A DNA stretch of 9,277 bases from Planctomycetota bacterium. GTDB lineage: Bacteria > Planctomycetota > JAJSAM01. Within the stretch, counting starts at the first letter, position 1. Each line of letters starts with the position of its first letter. Location of the stretch: positions 1 through 9,277 of the forward strand of contig JAOZQC010000089.1 in assembly GCA_029932425.1 (NCBI GenBank). The letters are read 5' to 3'. Both the position numbers and the translations under genes were made by a program. The notes below the pieces were generated by a model. That model saw nothing but the letters and a program-made list of their open reading frames with translations, ran no database searches and had not been told where the DNA came from. Below are positions 6,072 through 9,277 of this stretch, one piece after another.

Positions 6072-7562
6072 TCACTTCTTCCCTCCGGGGATCGAGGTCC
6101 CCAGGGCGTTCAGGAGAGAGAGTCTCCCCTGGTTCGTATCGCGGACGGCGGCGGCGAGCTCCAGGCGGAAGCGGAGCCAGGTCCGCTGGGCGTCCAGGGC
6201 GTCGAGGAAGTCCGAGACCCCTTCCCGCCAGCCCGACTCCAGCACCTCGTAGGCCTGGCGGGCCTGGGGCAGGAGCGAACCCCGGTAGAGGCGGGCCTGC
6301 CGCCACGCCGCGTCCCACTTGAACCAGGCGTTCTTCACCTGGTATCCCACCCGGGCCTGCAGGTCCGCGAGCTTCTGCTTCTGCGCCTCGAGCCGGGACC
6401 GCATCTCGTGGATGAAGGACTCCGCTTCCCCGAACCAGAACTTCGGCTTCGCCCGCGGGTTCTTCGAGAAGGGCTCGGCCTTTCGGGCGCCGCCCACGCG
6501 AGTCATGGTCCCCTCCTCGAAGGAGCTGAACCCCGGCGACGGGTCGGGGTAGGCCTTGGTCTCCGCCAGCTCGATCAGGTTCTCGGTCCGCCGGATCTTC
6601 GCCTCGAGGGCCGTGATCTCCTGGCGCCTCCGCCGGGCGAGGCCGTAGAGGGGCTTCGGATCGGGAGGGGGAGGGAGGGGCTCGTGCCGGCCCGGAGGCC
6701 CGAACGGGAAGTCCGCGGACAGCCCCAGGATGGAGGCGAGCCTCGCCCGGACGGTGGCCTCCCGCTCCCCGAGGGTCACCAGGCGGTCCTCCAGGGCGGC
6801 GATCTCCACGTGCGTCTTCAGGACCACGGCCTGGCCCGTCTTCCCCACCCCGTACTTCGACTCCGCGATGGAGACGATCCCCCGGAGGAGGCCCACGTTC
6901 TCCTTCACGATCCCGATCGCCTCCCGGACGAAGGCGTACTCGTAGTAGGCCCGTCCCGCGGCGACGAGGCGTTCCCGCACCGTCTCCGCGAGCCGGGCCT
7001 CCGCCGCCCTCGCGTCCTCCTCCACGATCCGGCTCTTCAGCGAGAGCGAACCCGGGAAGGGGAAGCTCCGCTCCACCCTCCGCTTCTGCCGGGCCGACCC
7101 GAGGCGGAGGTCCAGGTCCTTCGTGAAGGCGAGGTACTGGGCGAGGATCGCGTCGAGATAGGCCACCTGGTCGAACTGCTGCACCGTGGCCCGGAGGGCG
7201 TCGCGGGAGGACCGGATGGCCGGGCTCAGGGCGTAGGCTGCGGCCAGGACGAGGCGGGGGGAGAGCGGTCCGCGGAGGTCCGCCTCCGCGGCGGAGGCCG
7301 CCGCGTCGAAGCCCAGGGAGCCGGGATCCACGGAAGGGCGCCCGGCCCGGGCCTTCCACTCCCGCGCGAGCTTCTCGAGTGCGTCCCGCGCCCTCTTCAT
7401 CTCCGGGGGGGGCGCCGGGGGCGCCCGGTCCGGGACGGAGGCTTCCGCCAGGACGGCCCGGGCGTAGGGTGTCACCGCTCCCGCCTCGTAGTCGCGCTCG
7501 AGGGAAGCCGCGCACGCGGAAAGGAGGAGCGGGAGAACCAGCAGGACGCCGGGGGCCTTCAT
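6072..7562 (-). CDS. divergent TolC-family outer-membrane lipoprotein (second channel of the operon)
   Basis: This 496-residue protein is an outer-membrane efflux protein of the TolC/CusC type. The N-terminus is a lipoprotein signal peptide ending in LLLSAC (lipid-bearing Cys17). The rest is mostly long amphipathic helices in two repeats (about 100-280 and 305-490) with the landmarks RSFPFPGSLSLKSRI near 165-179 and LLPQARQAYEVLESGWREG near 430-448. It is more divergent than the upstream paralogue: the strand regions are unusual, especially 335-385, rich in P, K and F. The ATG at 7562 overlaps the TGA of the upstream gene (ATGA) and has GGAGGTGA just before it, so the two are probably translationally coupled. 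It may form its own trimer, a mixed channel with the first, or serve another adaptor; the sequence does not decide. The conventional name CusC is not assigned because two candidates exist. Confidence 0.85.
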   Translation of the reverse strand: MKAPGVLLVLPLLLSACAASLERDYEAGAVTPYARAVLAEASVPDRAPPAPPPEMKRARDALEKLAREWKARAGRPSVDPGSLGFDAAASAAEADLRGPLSPRLVLAAAYALSPAIRSSRDALRATVQQFDQVAYLDAILAQYLAFTKDLDLRLGSARQKRRVERSFPFPGSLSLKSRIVEEDARAAEARLAETVRERLVAAGRAYYEYAFVREAIGIVKENVGLLRGIVSIAESKYGVGKTGQAVVLKTHVEIAALEDRLVTLGEREATVRARLASILGLSADFPFGPPGRHEPLPPPPDPKPLYGLARRRRQEITALEAKIRRTENLIELAETKAYPDPSPGFSSFEEGTMTRVGGARKAEPFSKNPRAKPKFWFGEAESFIHEMRSRLEAQKQKLADLQARVGYQVKNAWFKWDAAWRQARLYRGSLLPQARQAYEVLESGWREGVSDFLDALDAQRTWLRFRLELAAAVRDTNQGRLSLLNALGTSIPGGKK

Positions 7563-8974
7563 CGGTCACCTCCGGCCTTCGCGGGAACCAGGGCCGCCCC
7601 GGTGAGCCTCTCGATCCGGGCGACGGCCTGGTTCAGGTCCGCGAGCGCCCGCTCCCGGGCCAGCGTGAAGTTGAGCCACACGATCTGCGCCTCGAGGTAG
7701 TCGCCGAGCCGCTTCCGGTCCTCCCGCGCCCGCTCCTCGGTGGAGAGCATCGCCTGCTCCGCCTGGGGGATCAGGTTGTCCCGGTAGAGGAGGACCAGCC
7801 GCTCGGCGTTGGTGAGCCGGAAGTAGGCGTCCTTGATCCCGGCGAAGGTCCGGTTCCAGGCGTCGACCTTGCCCGCCACGGCGGCCTCCCGGCGTGCCCG
7901 GGCCTCCCGCACCCCGGCGGAGATCCGGTTCACCCAGAGCGGGATCGTGACGCCCACGGTGAACCCCACCGCGTCCTTGCCGTTGTCCGGAGGCCGGGGC
8001 CGGGGCGGGCGGTTTCCGTCCACCCGGACCCAGACGGCGCCGAGGGTGAGGTCCGGCGCGTAGCGGGACCGGGCGAGATCCTCCCGCGCCCGGGCCTCCT
8101 CGATCCGGCGATCCGCGATCGCGAGCTCCTCGCGGTTCTTCGCGGCGAGCTCGTACAGGTCGGTGACGGGCACCACCACCCGGGGGAAGGGGAGGGGCGC
8201 GGGGGACCCGAGGGGGGCCTCCGGGGGCCGGTCGAGGAGGGTGTTGATCCGCGTCGTCTCCGCGGAGACGAGCTCCCCGAGGGTGACCAGGTCGTACCGG
8301 AGCTGGGCGAGCTGGGACTGGGCCTTCAGCACGTCGATGAGGAGCGCCCGGTCCTCGGAGTAGAGGTCCTCTCCGAGGCCCGCCAGGCGCCGGGCGATCG
8401 CCTCGTTTTGCCGGACGATCTCCCTCGCCCGCGTGAGGTAGACGTACTCCGCGTAGGCGACCTTCACCTCCACGAGCACGTCGCGGACGACGGCGGAGTA
8501 CGCGAGGCCCGCGATCCGGGCCTCCTCCGCCGCCACGTCGCCCTGGAGGAGGAGCTTCGCCGGAAACGGGATCTTCTGGGCGAAGGTGAAGACCTGCTCC
8601 TGGGGTCCCACCCGGGTCTCCACGCTCCGCGTGAAGGTGAGCATCGAGAGGGTGGGGTCCGGGAGGGAGACGGCCTGGGGCACCCGCTCGATGGCGGCCC
8701 TCCAGGCCCGGCGGGCCCTTCGGATCCGGGGGGACCGCGCGAAGGCCAGCGAAAGAAGGGCGGGCAGGTCGACTCTCTCCGCCAGCCTTCGCTCGGCCTC
8801 GTCGTGGGGTCCCTCCCGGATCTCCCTCTCCTGGCCGGCCGCGAACTCCCGGTAGCCCGCCCCGGATCCGGGGGCGAGGGACGGCCGGAACCTCTCCGCG
8901 CGGGTGGTCCCCGCGCACCCGGCGAGGAGCCCCGCGAGGCCCAGGGCGAGGAATCGTCGTGGAATGCGAAGCAT
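7559..8974 (-). CDS. TolC-family outer-membrane lipoprotein (CusC-like channel)
   Basis: First gene of the operon, 471 residues, an outer-membrane channel for the tripartite efflux complex. The signal peptide ends in LLAGC (lipid-bearing Cys20), as in CusC and related lipoproteins. Family landmarks are DLPALLSLAFARSP (69-82), LPDPTLSM (104-111), QKIPFPAKL (133-141, the first-repeat motif typical of metal-efflux channels), VGFTVGVTIPLW (336-347, the equivalent strand of the second repeat), NLIPQAEQAM (400-409) and RIERLTG near the C-terminus. Long helical stretches make up the periplasmic tunnel. The ATG at 8974 is preferred over an in-frame start at 9118 because AAGGAGG stands five bases before it and the lipoprotein signal begins there. 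Of the two channels in this operon it is the closer to the CusC type. Confidence 0.92.
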   Translation of the reverse strand: MLRIPRRFLALGLAGLLAGCAGTTRAERFRPSLAPGSGAGYREFAAGQEREIREGPHDEAERRLAERVDLPALLSLAFARSPRIRRARRAWRAAIERVPQAVSLPDPTLSMLTFTRSVETRVGPQEQVFTFAQKIPFPAKLLLQGDVAAEEARIAGLAYSAVVRDVLVEVKVAYAEYVYLTRAREIVRQNEAIARRLAGLGEDLYSEDRALLIDVLKAQSQLAQLRYDLVTLGELVSAETTRINTLLDRPPEAPLGSPAPLPFPRVVVPVTDLYELAAKNREELAIADRRIEEARAREDLARSRYAPDLTLGAVWVRVDGNRPPRPRPPDNGKDAVGFTVGVTIPLWVNRISAGVREARARREAAVAGKVDAWNRTFAGIKDAYFRLTNAERLVLLYRDNLIPQAEQAMLSTEERAREDRKRLGDYLEAQIVWLNFTLARERALADLNQAVARIERLTGAALVPAKAGGDR

Positions 8975-9003
8975 GGCGCCCTCCTTCGCGAAGCTCGTGC
9001 CGC

Positions 9004-9016
9004 CGGGGAATCCCCG
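9004..9016. repeat. inverted repeat in the operon leader
   Basis: CGGGGA and TCCCCG flank a single A. It lies 30 bases upstream of the first TolC-family gene, inside the likely 5' leader. With a one-base centre it is a DNA dyad rather than an RNA hairpin, so a regulator site is more likely than a stem-loop. In such GC-rich DNA chance is a real alternative. Confidence 0.25.
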
Positions 9017-9076
9017 TCCCCCGCCGGCTCCGGCTCCCCCTCCGCGGCCGGCCTGCTGCATATGCCACACCCCCCT

Positions 9077-9090
9077 GTCGGCAATCCGAC
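9077..9090. repeat. inverted repeat, candidate operator of the efflux operon
   Basis: GTCGG and CCGAC flank CAAT. The dyad overlaps the putative -35 element on the minus strand and sits near the middle of the divergent region, a position where one regulator could control both genes. It matches no metal-regulator box that I can name. Confidence 0.3.
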
Positions 9091-9207
9091 GTTCCCCGGG
9101 ATCCGCCCCACGGTACACCCGTCCTCTCCCCCGGCCCGCGGTTTGCCCGGGCGGGAGCCGTCATCCTCTGGAGACCCTCGTGAGACCGATGCGGAAAGGA
9201 GAACCTC

Positions 9208-9277
9208 ATGCGCCACCTCGCCATCCTCCTCCCGGGCCTTCTCGCCGCCGCCGGGGCCTTCGCCCACGGTGACGAGG
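9208..9277 (+). CDS. start of an exported protein, cut by the window end
   Basis: Only 23 codons are visible. They encode a positively charged start (MRH), a hydrophobic core rich in L and A, and AFA followed by HGDE, which fits a Sec signal peptide cleaved after AFA, leaving a mature N-terminus of His-Gly-Asp-Glu. AAAGGAG lies about seven bases before the ATG. A short export signal followed by a His/acidic start is common among periplasmic copper-related proteins, and the divergent position next to a Cus operon makes a copper role likely. The family cannot be determined from what is seen. Confidence 0.7.
   Translation, partial: MRHLAILLPGLLAAAGAFAHGDE

Larger units (their letters stand above)
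8975..9207. promoter_or_regulatory. divergent promoter region between the efflux operon and an exported-protein gene
   Basis: This 233-base stretch separates two start codons that point away from each other, so it must hold the promoters for both. On the minus strand TTGCCG (9079-9084) lies 16 bases from TATGCA (9057-9062), a weak match to a sigma-70 promoter that leaves a leader of roughly 75 bases. A perfect inverted repeat at 9077-9090 overlaps the TTGCCG element and could be an operator. No consensus CueR dyad (ACCTTCC type) or CopY box (TACANNTGTA) is visible, and I found no convincing promoter for the plus-strand gene. Confidence 0.45.

Noticed and set aside
4612..6252. A 546-codon plus-strand open frame opposite cusB
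   Set aside because: Same explanation: low-complexity antisense translation opposite a well-recognised adaptor gene. The same holds for the plus-strand frame at 6408-7700.
6055..7569. N-terminal extension of the adaptor, since its frame stays open upstream to 7569
   Set aside because: The extension overlaps the second TolC-family gene and translates to low-complexity G/R/P sequence. The signal/anchor segment and a ribosome binding site mark the start at 6054.
9060..9075. Sigma-54 promoter suggested by TGGCATATGCAGC on the minus strand
   Set aside because: The GG and GC elements do not have the required 10-base spacing and the TTGC part is missing.
8975..9118. Upstream in-frame start (9118) for the first TolC-family gene
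   Set aside because: The added 48 residues are G/R/A-rich and would bury the lipoprotein signal peptide; AAGGAGG directly before 8974 decides the start.

Overview
The window is about 9.3 kb of very GC-rich DNA with a strong G/C preference at third codon positions. It comes from a Gram-negative, double-membrane bacterium: the genes encode two TolC-type outer-membrane lipoproteins, a periplasmic adaptor and an RND pump. Shine-Dalgarno sites are strong (AAGGAGG and GGAGGTGA types). A GC-rich member of Desulfobacterota, Acidobacteriota or a similar phylum would fit, but nothing in the sequence fixes the taxon.

Layout. One compact minus-strand operon fills positions 8974 down to 352: a TolC-family lipoprotein (7559-8974), a second and divergent TolC-family lipoprotein (6072-7562, with a 4-base ATGA overlap), a CusB-type adaptor (4348-6054), a CusA-type heavy-metal RND pump (656-4330), and a 92-residue gene (352-630). 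The last gene corresponds only to the C-terminal membrane helices of a copper P1B-type ATPase. Gaps inside the operon are 17, 17 and 25 bases. Positions 1-351 hold no convincing gene, only GC-rich inverted repeats, one of which could be a weak terminator. At the other end a 233-base divergent region (8975-9207) separates the operon from the first 23 codons of a plus-strand gene for an exported protein (9208-9277, cut by the window end).

How the genes work together. The set is a tripartite Cu(I)/Ag(I) efflux system. CusA keeps the three-methionine binding cluster, most of the methionine relay and the proton-relay residues. CusB takes periplasmic metal and bridges the pump to an outer-membrane channel. 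Several details are unusual. The adaptor carries three metal-binding modules: an N-terminal CxxHP/CPxCG domain, the CusB methionine motif and a C-terminal YHS-like domain. The pump is about 177 residues longer than E. coli CusA through four insertions, one a split heavy-metal-binding-like motif and another predicted to add two membrane helices. There are two outer-membrane partners. The operon ends with a free-standing M7-M8 copper-site fragment of a CopA-type ATPase that has its own ribosome binding site. Taken together this looks like a Cus system elaborated with extra copper-handling parts; the role of the terminal fragment is unknown.
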